The notes below the pieces were generated by a model. It was not told the DNA's origin and did no database searches. It saw only the letters and a program-made list of their open reading frames with translations. The position numbers and the translations under genes were made by a program. This document shows positions 28,426 to 37,651 of a stretch of 64,000 nt of DNA, piece by piece (position 1 is the first letter of the stretch; the number at the start of each line of letters is the position of its first letter). This DNA comes from Arthrobacter sp. Hiyo8 (lineage in GTDB: Bacteria; Actinomycetota; Actinomycetes; Actinomycetales; Micrococcaceae), in NCBI GenBank assembly GCA_001549895.1, contig AP014719.1, positions 3,348,001 to 3,412,000 of the forward strand, in the 5' to 3' direction.

Positions 28426-29962
28426 CTACAGACGCCGTGCGGGCCGGCGGAGTTGACGCGGTATTTCGGAGGGAGGCCCGGATAGCCGAAGAAGTAGCCT
28501 TGCCCGTAGAGGCAACCCATGGCCTCCAGCTGGGCCGCCTGCTCGGCGGTTTCGATGCCTTCCACGGTTGCGTTGAGCCCAGCAGCGAAAATCAGCTGCA
28601 GGATGGCGGAGACGAACTTTTGCTGCCGAGGGTCCAGCTCCATGTCCTTGATGAGGGACTGATCCACCTTCACAGTGTCCGCCGGAAGCGACCTGAGGTA
28701 GCTGATTGACGAATAGCCCGTACCGAAATCGTCGATTTGCAGCCCCACGCCGAGCTCCCGTAGCCCGCTCAGGACCTGTTCCTGCACGGTTTCACGCGAC
28801 ATCAAGACGGTCTCGGTGATCTCCAAGATCAACCGCCGCGGATCCACGCCATATTTGGCCAGCGTTGCCTTGATGTCCTCCAGCAAGTCGGTCCGAAGCA
28901 GTTCGGCGGCGGAAAGATTGATGTGCAGGCAGAAATCCGTCAGCTCCGGGTCTGTTTGGCTCCAGCGGCTCATTTGGGCAAGACCTTCATGCAGCACCCA
29001 CCGTCCCAGCTCGAAGATCAAGCCGGTTTCTTCTGCGATGCCAATGAAGCTGCCCGGCATGATGGTTCCGCGAACAGGGTGATGCCATCGGAGGAGGGCT
29101 TCCACCCCGATGACGCGGCTGGAAGCCAACTCGACCACCGGCTGATACACCAGCCCCAACTCGCCTCCGGCAACAGCGGTGCGTAGTTCGGCGGTTATTC
29201 GCGACCGTTCCTGAACGGCGTCGAGCATGTCCGGGTGGAAGAGTTGGACATTATTCCGGCCCCGAGCCTTTGCCTGGTACATGGCAATATCGGCGTCGCG
29301 CATCAGCGCCTCTGCCCGGTCCCCGGGCTTGCCGATGCAAACGCCGATGCTCGCCATCGCCCAGACCGTTTCTATTCCGATGCTCATGCTGTCCTGCAGA
29401 TACTCCGATGCGCGGTGCGCAATCCGAAGGATCTCCCCTTCCGTGGCCCGGTAATGAGAATGGCAAACTCATCCCCGCCCAGGCGGGCCACAGTGTCCTG
29501 CTCCCTGACGGCCGAGCGGAGCCGTTTGGCAACTTCCACCAGCACGGCGTCACCGGCGCTATGGCCCAGGATGTCGTTGATGGCCTTGAAGGAGTCCAGA
29601 TCCAGGAGCAACACGGCCGGGGCTTTTCCGCCGTCCGTGCTGGACAGGGTCGCTTGCTGGATCCGCTCGGTAAGCAGTGTCCTGTTCGCGAGGCCCGTGA
29701 GGGCATCTGTCTTGGCCATCTGTTCCAGCTCAACCTGCGTTCGCCGCAACATAGCCGTGCGGGCGGCCACCCGCTGCTCCAGATCCGCATGGATGTGGCC
29801 CAGCTCCTCCGCGAGCAGGTTGACTCCGGTGATGACGGCGTCAATGTCATCACGATGCTTCGACGGCTCAATGCGTGCGTCCAGATCGCCTGCAGCCAAC
29901 CGGACAACGCCGTCAACCAGCAGCTGCAAGCGCGGGTCCTCAACGCCCTCTCTCGAGGTCAC
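28426..29962 (-). CDS. GGDEF-EAL diguanylate cyclase/phosphodiesterase (frame broken near 29430)
   Basis: Residues 10-75 resemble a HAMP plus coil (LVDGVVRLAAGDLDARIEPS) without a visible membrane span. The GGDEF domain has DALTGLANR and an intact RLGGDEFAIL signature. After a break near 29430 the domain continues to MYQAKARGRNNVQLF. The EAL domain is complete: GVEALLRW, LEITET, QIDDFGTGYSS and GYFFGYP, so hydrolysis is chemically possible. The printed frame runs to 28374 with an odd tail; one restored base near 28465 gives the more usual end PSEIPRQLRR at 28426. It makes and/or degrades c-di-GMP. Confidence 0.85.
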
Positions 29963-30000
29963 GTATTCTCAGCGGGCAGCAGCAAGAAGCGCATCCGGGC

Positions 30001-30380
30001 TCAGGAACCCGCATTAAGCCAGTCCAGGGCCTCGCTGCGCGATGTGAAGAAACGGGTGGGGCACGGCGGGACGTGCACTCCCAGGAAGAAGTTCGCCAGG
30101 ACCCGGTCAACAGGCGACGAACCCAACAAAGCGATGCGCGAAGCGCCGCAGGGAATGGACCACACACCCGGGCCTCCCGGCTAACGGAAGCGACCGTGGC
30201 CATGTCTACAAGCATGGGATGCTGCTCCTGTTGGCAGAGCTCGTTGACTTTCGCCATGGCTGCCCGCGCATCCTCAACCTCAATGGCGACCCCGCGCCGC
30301 CAGCGCAAATGGAGAAGACCGTCGACGCCCAAATCGACACTGGCCTTTTCACCGTCCGAAGTATCCGGTAACACGATCAT
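30001..30380 (-). CDS. Small STAS/SEC14-like protein (DUF7793 type; frame broken near 30165)
   Basis: About 126 residues. The conserved start is LGVDGLLHLRWRRGVAIEVE, followed by ARAAMAKVNELCQQEQHPML and VDMATVASVSREAR. After repair the C-terminus reads SRIALLGSSPVDRVLANFFL and ends RSEALDWLNAGS. Proteins of this kind recur beside GGDEF/EAL genes in Arthrobacter-type genomes and look like anti-sigma-antagonist folds. It sits just upstream of the GGDEF-EAL gene on the same strand with a short gap, so one operon is likely. No conserved phospho-Ser is evident. Confidence 0.6.
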
Positions 30381-30607
30381 GTCCTCCCCAGGCAGGCGGC
30401 CGAACCCAGCTGCAACTAGTTAACAAGCAGCAATCGCCAACCCCGATAGCGTAGCTCCCCGCGCATTGCTCCTCAAGCCTTCTCAGTGCGCATCGACCGA
30501 TTTCGAACGGCCCGGGTCTCAACTGTGCCTTTCCTCCCGATCCTCCCAGCTCTACGTGGGTAGAATCGAGGCCTGAACACTGCCGGAACGTATCAGACGG
30601 AGAAACA

Positions 30608-31421
30608 ATGTCAGCATGGCTCGAAGTCGGCCCTAACAACTACGTGTTGGAGACCGAAGGGTGCCTGCTTAACACGGGCCTCGTTGTAGGTACGGAACGA
30701 GCCATGGTGATCGACACCGGTTGCGGCCCCCGCCAAGGCCGGCAGATCCTCGCCGCCGTCCGGGAAAAGACCCAGCTGCCGCTGGTAGTCGTTAACACCC
30801 ACGCCCACTACGACCACTACTTCGGCAACGCCGTTTTTGCCGACGACGGCGTCACCGAGTTTTGGGGGCACGTCAACTGTGCGGCGACAATCGACGACGA
30901 CGGCGACCACCAGCGCCGCTTCGTCGCCGCCACCGAACCGGAGATGGCCGCGGCCGGGCGACGCCGTCGAACTCGTCATTCCCAACGCGATCGTCAAGGA
31001 TCAACCCGTCCTGGTTGACCTCGGCGGACTCACCGCCACCCTCTTCTACCTGGGCCGCGGCCACACCGACGGCGACCTCCTGGTAGGCACGCCCAGCACC
31101 CTTTTCGCCGGCGACCTCGTGGAACAAGGCGCGCACCCGTCGTTCGAGGACTCCTACCCGGAAGACTGGGCAGACGTCTTGCGGCACATCTCGGCGCTGC
31201 GCCACCGCTACGAGTTCCTGATCCCCGGCCACGGCAAGCCCTGCAGCGACCAGTTCGTGAAGACCATGGCAGACACCATGTCCACAGCGGTACGTCAGGC
31301 TAGGCAGTCGATCCGGGACACGCCGTCGGACGCTACCAAAGCGATCCCGGTGCTTCCCTACGGACCCGAGCAATCACGCTGGTTCATCAAGCGGCTCCAG
31401 GAGACGCAAGCACACCACTAA
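30608..31421 (+). CDS. MBL-fold metallo-hydrolase (frame broken near 30957)
   Basis: About 270 residues after one G loss near 30957 is repaired (AAAGGDAVELV). The metal-binding set is visible: THAHYDHYFG (HxHxDH), RGHTDGDLLVG, and PGHGKPC near the end. The N-terminus (WLEVGPNNYVLETEGCLLNT) is typical of the quinoprotein-relative-of-MBL type. Substrate unknown. It converges with the MFS gene and has a good ATG start at the head of its own unit. Confidence 0.85.
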
Positions 31422-31437
31422 GGGGTGTGCTTGAAGG

Positions 31438-32599
31438 TCAGGTTCGATTGAGCCTCGGTGTGCTTGCTGCGCCTACGAGCAGCGCGATCGCGCCCAGGCC
31501 CAGCGGCAGTCCGCCAAGGGTGGCGAGGCTTCCGACTATCAGCGGTCCGCCCGCGTCGCCGAGTTCCCTGCCGAGTTCGGCTGAACCCATGGTCCTGCCC
31601 ATCCGTTCGTGGGGTGTGGTGTCGGCCAGATGGGCGAACGCGAGCGGGGTAGTCGTTCCGATCCCGGCCCCGATCAGCAGGGCGGCGATGAACAAGGTGA
31701 TGGGTCCCGGTGCGGCGGCCACGATTCCGATGCCCGCGGCGGTGAGCAGCAGCCCGGCCCTCATCCCCGCTGCGTCGCTGATCCCTTGCACGTCGCGGCG
31801 CGTTCCGACCCAAGGCGAGATGATGGCCGAAGAGATGGCCAGCACGCTCACTGCGGCCGTCCCGGCGACGGGATCAAGTCCGTGCCGGGTCGCCAGGGCG
31901 GGCAGGAAGCCGATGGCGGCACCCAGGGCGCCGGTGGATGCAGCAAGCACCGCCGTGGGCACGAGGAAACGCCGTTCGGTGATCTGCCGGGCGAGGTCCA
32001 GGACGGTGTATCTGACGCGGGGAACCGGTTCGAACCGTGGCAGGCTCACAGCCACCCAAATGGCCGTGGCCGCCGCCAGGGCCGACAGGGCCGCAAAGAG
32101 CAAGGCGAAGCCGCCGGCCTGGATCAGTCCGGCTCCGAAGAGCGGGCCGAAGATATAGCCGAGGCTTTTCCAGGATCCATAGCGGCCAAAGAATTTCCCG
32201 GCGTTCTTGCCGCCGGCCAGCCGTGCCACGGTGGCCGACGAGGCGGGGAGAATGCCGCCGCGGATGCGCCCTGACCCAGGCGGGCGAGGCCCAGCAGGAG
32301 CGGATCCGCGCCCCACAACCCCACCAGCGAGAACGCGGAGAACGCCAGCAGGCCCCGACGATGACCGGCTTGGGCCCAATCCGGTCACTGAGGACACCAA
32401 AGACGGGTTTGAGAAACACCTCGGCCAGGTCGTAAACGGCCAGCAGGATGCCCAGGTTCAGCAGGCTCAGGCCGATGTTCCCGCTCTGGGCTCCCATTCC
32501 TGCGGCGATGCTGTGGGCGCCGAAAGCGGTCACGAATCCCGCTGCATAGAGAGGAAGGGTGGGCCCGTGGATTGTCCCGGCCGGGCTGGTGCGGCTCAC
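31438..32599 (-). CDS. MFS transporter (frame broken twice)
   Basis: About 387 residues and 12 predicted spans after G loss near 32355 and C loss near 32247 are repaired. The conserved loop between spans 2 and 3 is FGVLSDRIGPKPVI. Later spans are clear (LLFAALSALAAATAIWVAVS, LFIAALLIGAGIGTTTPLAF). The start is a GTG at 32599 (SRTSPAGTIHGP), as the longer frame has an unlikely leader. It lies 25 bases downstream of the CDF-like gene on the same strand, so it could belong to the metal operon, but no substrate can be named. Confidence 0.8.
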
Positions 32600-32624
32600 T
32601 GGTGCACCCGGTAGACAAGGTGAT

Positions 32625-33233
32625 TCACGGGGTGCCCTTGTGTTTGAGGGCGTGCCGGGCCTCAACTGCGGCGTAGTAGATGATCACGACCCCAGCCAGG
32701 GGATCGGCCCACCACCAGCCGAAAAGGGCATTCAACGCGAGCCCGGCCAGCACCGCGCCGGCCAGGTAGGCGTCCACGAGGGTCACCTTTCCTTCCGCGC
32801 GGAGTACGGGATTGCCCAAGCGCTGCCCGGTGCGGATCTTGCCCACGCCAGGGCAAGCATCACCACGAAGGTCAGGCCGTCCAGACGATGCCCAGACCCG
32901 AGGTTGCGGGGCGAAGGCCGGTGGCAAACACAACGGCCACCTGGATGAGCAGGTAAGCGCCCAGAATGGTAAAGGCGATCCCGATCAGGCGCATCGCGGG
33001 GCTTCGCGCTCTTTGTGGGCACCCTTGAGCTGCCACACCACCACGATCGAAGCGAAGATCTCGATCAGGGAATCCAGGCCGAAACCGGCCAGTGCCGGGG
33101 AGCCGGCTTGGATGGCGGCGGCTGCCAGGACGCCGAGGCCCACCACGTTCCAGCCCAGGGTCGCGTATTCAAGCCGCAAACCGCGGCGCAACAAGAGTTT
33201 GCGGACTTCGCTTGTGTCGTTAATGCTGGCCAT
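32625..33233 (-). CDS. Half-size cation transporter, CDF-like (frame broken)
   Basis: About 200 residues in three frames. Span 1-2 region: YATLGWNVVGLGVLAAAAIQ followed by GSPALAGFGLDSLIEIFASI with the CDF-type Asp. The second half reads EGKVTLVDAYLAGAVLAGLA and WWWADPLAGVVIIYYAAVEA, the conserved spans 5-6 region. It lacks the cytoplasmic C-terminal domain of full CDF proteins. Frame breaks fall between 32820 and 33000. It follows the related gene at 33258 in a run from the SmtB-like regulator. Confidence 0.7.
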
Positions 33234-33257
33234 GGGTGTCCTTTGTCTTGGGGCGCG

Positions 33258-33869
33258 CTAGCAGCAGTCTTCACCCTTCCACGCTTCGCGGCCTTCTTTG
33301 ACGGCGACGGCGGCGATGATGAGGCCAATGACGGGGTCAAGCCACCACGCGGCGAAGAGCGCATTGCCGGCCAGTCCGATCAGGACAGCGGCGGCCGTGG
33401 CGGCACAGAGCAGGTTCTGGTTCCTTCACCGGCAGTGGCCCGGAGTCTAGCCTGGCACCGAGGCGCTGCTTGGCGACGCCGAGGACAGGCATGATGACCA
33501 GGCTCGCCGCCGTGAGCACGATGCCCAGGACGCTGTTCTCGGCCGGTGTCCCGTGGCCAGATCGATGATCGACTGGATTCCGATGTACGGCGCCAGGAGC
33601 CAGAAACTGATGGCGACGGCCTTTTGTGCTCGCTCTTCGGCAGATTCGGACAGGGTGCGGGAGCCGGTGAACCGCCAGATCACGATGATGCTCGCCAGGC
33701 CCTCGACGGCGGAGCTGAGCGCCCAGCCGATCAGTGACACGGAGCCTGCCGTACCGCCAGCAAGCAGTCCGAGGGCTCCCTCCAGGACCATCCAAGCCAG
33801 GCTGAACCAAGACAGCAGCCGGACGGTACGGGCGTCCTTGATCCAGGCGGCTTCCCGGACTGTTGTCAT
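33258..33869 (-). CDS. Half-size cation transporter, CDF-like (frame broken)
   Basis: About 203 residues. The first half is intact: VRLLSWFSLAWMVLEGALGL, SVSLIGWALSSAVEGLASII. The second half after breaks reads SVLGIVLTAASLVIMPVLGV and GNALFAAWWLDPVIGLIIAA, ending KEGREAWKGEDCC with a terminal Cys pair that could bind metal. The start overlaps the czcD stop as ATGA, showing translational coupling. The protein is paralogous in layout to 32625-33233. Confidence 0.72.
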
Positions 33870-34822
33870 CAGTGGGTTCCGGTTTCGTGCACGGCGTGGC
33901 CGGCGGGTTCGAGCTGGAAGGTGGAGTGTTCGACGTCGAAATGGCCGGTCAAGCAGCTCTGCAGCTGGTCAAGGATAAGCGGAGCGTGTCCATCGTGGAA
34001 GCAGCTCTCGTCCAGGACGACGTGCGCGGAGAGGGCAGGAAGGTCGGAGGTGACCGTCCAGACGTGCAGGTCGTGGACGTCGTGCACGTGCCCGGTTTCG
34101 AGGAGGTGCGCCCTGACCTGGTCCAGGTCGACACCTTCGGGTGCGCCTTCCAGGAGGATCCTCCCGGAGTCCCGCAGCAGTCCCCATGCGGCGTGCAGCA
34201 TCAGGGCCACCACAATGAGGGAGGCGATCGCGTCCGCACGGGTAAAACCGGTGGTCAGGACGACGAGCCCGGCGACCGCCGTCGCAATGAATCCGTAGAG
34301 GTCGGTCAGGATGTGCTGGAAGGATCCTTCAACGTTCAGGCTGGACCGGTTGGCTTTGGCCAGCACCCACACCGCCACGAGGTTCACGATGATGCCGAAG
34401 ATCGCGACGATGAGGACAGGGCCGCCCTCAACCGGTGGCGGATCAAGGAGGCGGTGGATTGCCTCCACGGCCACGAGGGCGCTGATGACCAGCAAGGTGA
34501 TTCCGTTGGCGGCCGCGGAGAGGATTTCGGCACGCTTGAATCCGAACGTCCAGATTCCCCGCGCCGGACGGGCCGCGAGGTTGATCGCCCACAGGGAGGC
34601 GGCGATCGCCCCGGCGTCGGTGAGCATGTGCCCGGCGTCCGAAAGCAGCGCAAGCGAGCCGGAAAGGATGGCGACAATCACCTCGACGATCATGAACCCG
34701 ACAATCAGCGCCAACGCGATCACCAGATAGCGCCGGTCCGCGTTCGCTGCTATCGCGTGGCTGTGGCTGTGGCTGTGGTGCTTGGCTGGGTTGCCCGCCG
34801 TGTCATGGTGGTGGTTGCTCAT
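33869..34822 (-). CDS. czcD: CDF-family zinc/cobalt/cadmium efflux transporter CzcD
   Basis: 317 residues, intact. A His-rich N-terminus (MSNHHHDTAGNPAKHHSHSH) precedes six spans. Metal-site residues are visible as LLSDAGHMLTDAG in span 2 and FQHILTDLYG in span 5. The C-terminal cytoplasmic domain (VHDLHVWTVTSDLPALSAHV) is complete. It exchanges cytoplasmic Zn2+ or similar ions for protons. It overlaps the regulator upstream (ATGA) and the half-size transporter downstream (ATGA), so three genes are translationally chained. Confidence 0.92.
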   Translation of the reverse strand: MSNHHHDTAGNPAKHHSHSHSHAIAANADRRYLVIALALIVGFMIVEVIVAILSGSLALLSDAGHMLTDAGAIAASLWAINLAARPARGIWTFGFKRAEILSAAANGITLLVISALVAVEAIHRLLDPPPVEGGPVLIVAIFGIIVNLVAVWVLAKANRSSLNVEGSFQHILTDLYGFIATAVAGLVVLTTGFTRADAIASLIVVALMLHAAWGLLRDSGRILLEGAPEGVDLDQVRAHLLETGHVHDVHDLHVWTVTSDLPALSAHVVLDESCFHDGHAPLILDQLQSCLTGHFDVEHSTFQLEPAGHAVHETGTH

Positions 34823-35232
34823 TGGCCGCTGTCCTTCTTGGCCGTGCGCTCGGGATGAACGGCGACGGTATGTCCTGTGTGGGTCAGGCCCAAGTCCAGC
34901 AGCATCCGCACGTGGGCATCATCCAGACGGTAGTAGGCCATCCGGCCGCGCCTCGAAACGGAAACCACCCGGTGGGCGCGCAGAAGCCGCAACGCATGGC
35001 TGACTGCACTCTCGCTCATCGCCGTCGTCGCCGCGAGGTCGCATACGCACAGCTCGCCGCCCTCCAACAGGGACGTCAGCAACCGCAAGCGTCCCGGATC
35101 GCCCAGCAATGAGAACACGTCCGCCAGCTCGGCAATGTCGTGATCCGAGGGCAGGGCCGCCCGGACGAGTTCGACCTTGTCCGGGTCGACAAGTTTCACA
35201 CCGCATTCATCGACGGCTTCACGAACAGCCAC
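34819..35232 (-). CDS. ArsR/SmtB-family metal-sensing repressor
   Basis: 137 residues, intact. The winged helix includes LLGDPGRLRLLTSLLEGGEL, CVCDLAATTAMSESAVSHAL and the wing SVSRRGRMAYYRLDD. The alpha-5 metal site is suggested by DDAHVRMLLDLGLTHTGHTV with Asp and several His, as in SmtB/CzrA/NmtR. The ELCVCD pair is also present, so lead or cadmium sensing cannot be excluded. It heads the operon with czcD. An 8-bp inverted repeat 12 bases upstream is the likely operator. Metal binding would release it and switch on efflux. Confidence 0.9.
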   Translation of the reverse strand: MAVREAVDECGVKLVDPDKVELVRAALPSDHDIAELADVFSLLGDPGRLRLLTSLLEGGELCVCDLAATTAMSESAVSHALRLLRAHRVVSVSRRGRMAYYRLDDAHVRMLLDLGLTHTGHTVAVHPERTAKKDSGQ

Positions 35233-35243
35233 GGGGCCTCCAA

Positions 35244-35265
35244 CATCTGAACAGGTATTCAGATG
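35244..35265 (-). promoter_or_regulatory. Probable operator of the ArsR/SmtB-type repressor
   Basis: CATCTGAA-6 bases-TTCAGATG is a perfect 8-bp inverted repeat just upstream of the repressor start. It resembles ArsR/SmtB operators, whose half-sites contain TGAA and TTCA. Confidence 0.75.
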
Positions 35266-35364
35266 TCAGTATAGAGGACACGGTCCATAGCCGGAGGCTG
35301 CCAGTGGGGAACTTCGCAACAGTGATCCCGTTTACGGCGCTAGCGGGTTGGGCTTGCCTTCTTA

Positions 35365-35389
35365 GCGCGAACTGGCAGCAAATGCCCTC
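35365..35389 (+). repeat. Left arm of palindromic repeat, split by IS30-family element 2
   Basis: GCGCGAACTGGCAGC at the start of this arm pairs with 36671-36693 on the other side of the IS30 insertion, with few mismatches. A related single arm occurs at 37626-37650. Confidence 0.65.
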
Positions 35390-35397
35390 GGGGAGCG

Positions 35398-36660
35398 GGC
35401 AAAGTCAATTGGTCGTAGCAACGCGGGGTTTATGCCGCGTGTAGCAGCTGGTTCAGCCGGTTGGCTGGGGTTTGTAGGTTGAGGGTGGGCCGTGGGCGGC
35501 GGTTGAGTTTCGCAGCGACCCGGCGGAGATCCTCCGGGGTGTGAGCGGAGAGGTCCGAGCCTTTCTCGAACCAGAATCTCAGGAGCCGGTTGGTGTTCTC
35601 GTTGGTCCCGCGCTGCCAGGGCGAGTGCGGGTCGCAGAAGTAAAGCGTGGCGTCGAGCGCGGTTTGGATCCGCGCGTAGTCGGCCAGTTCCGTGCCGCGG
35701 TCCCAGGTGATCGACCGTCGCAGGTGGTCCGGGAGGCTGCCCATCTCCCGGATCATCGCGGCAGCGACGGTCTCGGCGCTGTGGTCCCCGGGGAGGTGGA
35801 GCAGGATCGTGAACCGGGTCGAGCGCTCCACAAGGGTGCCGATCGCGGTCCCGCCGGAGCCGATGATGAGGTCACCTTCCCAATGCCCGGGACGGCCCGG
35901 TCCTGGACCTCCGCCGGGCGCTCACTGATCTTGAACGCCTCCTTGTAGGGGCTGTTCTTGGTCCGGTCCGCGGCGTGGGGAACGCGCTGTTTCCGTTTCA
36001 GGCTGAGCTTTTCGGCCAGATCTGCCCGCAGGATCCCGCGGGATTGGACGTACAGCGCCTGGTAGATCGTCTCGTGGCTCACCTGCATAGTCTGGTCATC
36101 GGTGAAGTAGAACGCCAACATCGATGAAATCAGTTTCGGGCTCCACCCGTCGTCCATCCAGACCGCTATCAGCCGGCAGAGCGCTTCGTTCTCGACGAGC
36201 TTCAGGGGCTTCGGTCTGTGCCTGGCCTGATGGGCTTTTGTGTGCGCCACCGAGGCGTAATAGACCCCGTCCGCGCTCGTGTTGCGATTTACCTCCCGCC
36301 ACACCACGGACTTGTCCCGACCGATCGCCTCACCGATCCTGGCGTAGCTCATTCCACTGCGCCTGCCCATCTGGATCATGCCCCGCTCAGCCAGGCTCAG
36401 CGCCCGCTCGTTGGGACCCTCCGCGGACGGTGCGGGATCCACAAGGCCGCCCGTATTGCTCGCATTCACAGTCATCTGGCCACATTGAGCCCACCAGTTC
36501 GTCCCGGTCCCATGCGAGGCCCGACACGCCGGGAAGCAGCGATAACCGACAAACCACCACACACCAGATCAACGAACTCGGTACGCGCATTCGGAGGAAA
36601 CAACTTGACCATGAAAACGCTCCATCAATCAGAGCGTTGCTACGACCATATGACTTTGCC
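35398..36660 (-). mobile_element. IS30-family insertion sequence 2
   Basis: 1263 bp with 26-bp inverted repeats at 35398-35423 and 36635-36660 (two central mismatches). The target duplication is GCG at 35395-35397 and 36661-36663. It lies between the two arms of a palindromic repeat. Its transposase is broken by one frame loss, and the ends differ from those of the other IS30-family element. Confidence 0.88.
35430..36475 (-). CDS. IS30-family transposase 2 (frame broken near 35885)
   Basis: About 348 residues after repair. The N-terminal helix-turn-helix is LSLAERGMIQMGRRSGMSYA, IGRDKSVVWREVNRN. The middle has SPKLISSMLAFYF and VSHETIYQALYVQSRG. The catalytic core is Asp in the GDLIIG-like strand at the break, Asp in TWDRGTELADYA, and Glu in RGTNENTNRLLRFWF. 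The chosen start is an internal ATG (MTVNASNTGG); an upstream frame to 36562 exists but looks non-coding. It is only moderately similar to the transposase at 3070. Confidence 0.82.
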
Positions 36661-36670
36661 GCGATTTTGC

Positions 36671-36693
36671 GGGCATCAGCTGCCAGCTCGCGC
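36671..36693 (+). repeat. Right arm of palindromic repeat split by IS30-family element 2
   Basis: Inverse partner of 35365-35389. If the insertion is removed, the arms lie about 15 bases apart and form a long hairpin. Confidence 0.65.
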
Positions 36694-36890
36694 CGTTACT
36701 CGTTTCCACTACTTGGATGCTGAGGCACCCCCGCCTGCCCAACACTCGAAAACTACTTGATTGAATCTTTAACCAAACTTCGAGAAAAGCTTGCGGGAAC
36801 CTTGCGGCTTCCTAAAAAACCTGCCCGAAAGTAGAGGACATCGGACAGCAAAGTCCCGGTCTCACGGGCTTCAAGAAACGGAAAACGATC

Positions 36891-37511
36891 ATGGGTCTCA
36901 ACCTGAAAACCACCACCGGCAAAGTCATCGCATCCCTGGCCCTGGTCGGCACTGCTGCCGGCGTGGCAGGACTGGGAACCTACGGCGCCTTCACCTCCAG
37001 CACCTCCGCCAGCAACACCGTCGCCTCCGGCATCGTGAACATCGCCCTCGGCGCCACCGGCACCACCAACCGCCTCAGCGTCGCCGCCTCCGGCCTGGTC
37101 CCCGGCGACACCGTCCAGCGCGTCGCCACCCTGGCCAACGCCACTGGAAACCAGAACCTCTCCGCGATCACCCTCACCACCGCGGCCTCCCCGACCTCCC
37201 TGCTGGACACCAACACCACCATGGGCCTGCAGGTCACCGTCGATAACTGCTCCACCGCCTGGACCGAAGCCGGCACCGCCCCCGCCTACACCTACACCTG
37301 CTCCGGCACCACCACCAGCGTCCTCGCCTCCCGCCCCGTCATCGGCGCCAACCTCACCCTGGCCAACCTCACCTCGGTCACCGCCGGACACACCGACAAC
37401 CTCCGCGTCACCCTCACCCTGCCCTCCACCGCAGACAACACCCTGCAGAACCAGAGCAGCACCATCGCCTTCAACTTCACCGGCACCCAGCGCACCGCCA
37501 CCAACCAGTAA
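36891..37511 (+). CDS. TasA-like secreted protein with SipW-type signal peptide
   Basis: 206 residues, intact. The N-terminal secretion signal is long (GKVIASLALVGTAAGVAGLG) and continues TYGAFTSSTSASNTVASG, the pattern of SipW-processed camelysin/TasA proteins. The mature part is a Thr/Ala/Asn-rich beta sandwich with two Cys (DNCSTAW, YTCSGTT) that may form a disulfide. TasA-family proteins assemble as matrix fibres or sit on the cell surface. No sipW-like peptidase gene lies beside it. A strong terminator follows. Confidence 0.82.
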   Translation: MGLNLKTTTGKVIASLALVGTAAGVAGLGTYGAFTSSTSASNTVASGIVNIALGATGTTNRLSVAASGLVPGDTVQRVATLANATGNQNLSAITLTTAASPTSLLDTNTTMGLQVTVDNCSTAWTEAGTAPAYTYTCSGTTTSVLASRPVIGANLTLANLTSVTAGHTDNLRVTLTLPSTADNTLQNQSSTIAFNFTGTQRTATNQ

Positions 37512-37526
37512 CACCCCACCCAGCCA

Positions 37527-37570
37527 GCCCTCCGCCGTCGAGCCCCCCATGCAAACGACGGCGGAGGGCC
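37527..37570 (+). terminator. Rho-independent-type terminator after the TasA-like gene
   Basis: CCCTCCGCCGTC and GACGGCGGAGGG form a perfect 12-bp stem with a 17-base loop. The trailing T-run is weak, as is common in GC-rich actinobacteria. Confidence 0.8.
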
Positions 37571-37625
37571 TTCCCATCGAAACCCCACCGCGAACAGGCA
37601 GCAGATCCCCTCAAAAAGCAACGCA

Positions 37626-37650
37626 GAGGGCATCTGCTGCCAGTTCGCGC
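37626..37650 (-). repeat. Single arm of the palindromic repeat family seen at 35365
   Basis: The reverse complement matches 35365-35389 with one mismatch. It lies between the TasA-like terminator and the end of the GH18-like gene. Confidence 0.6.
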
Positions 37651-37651
37651 T

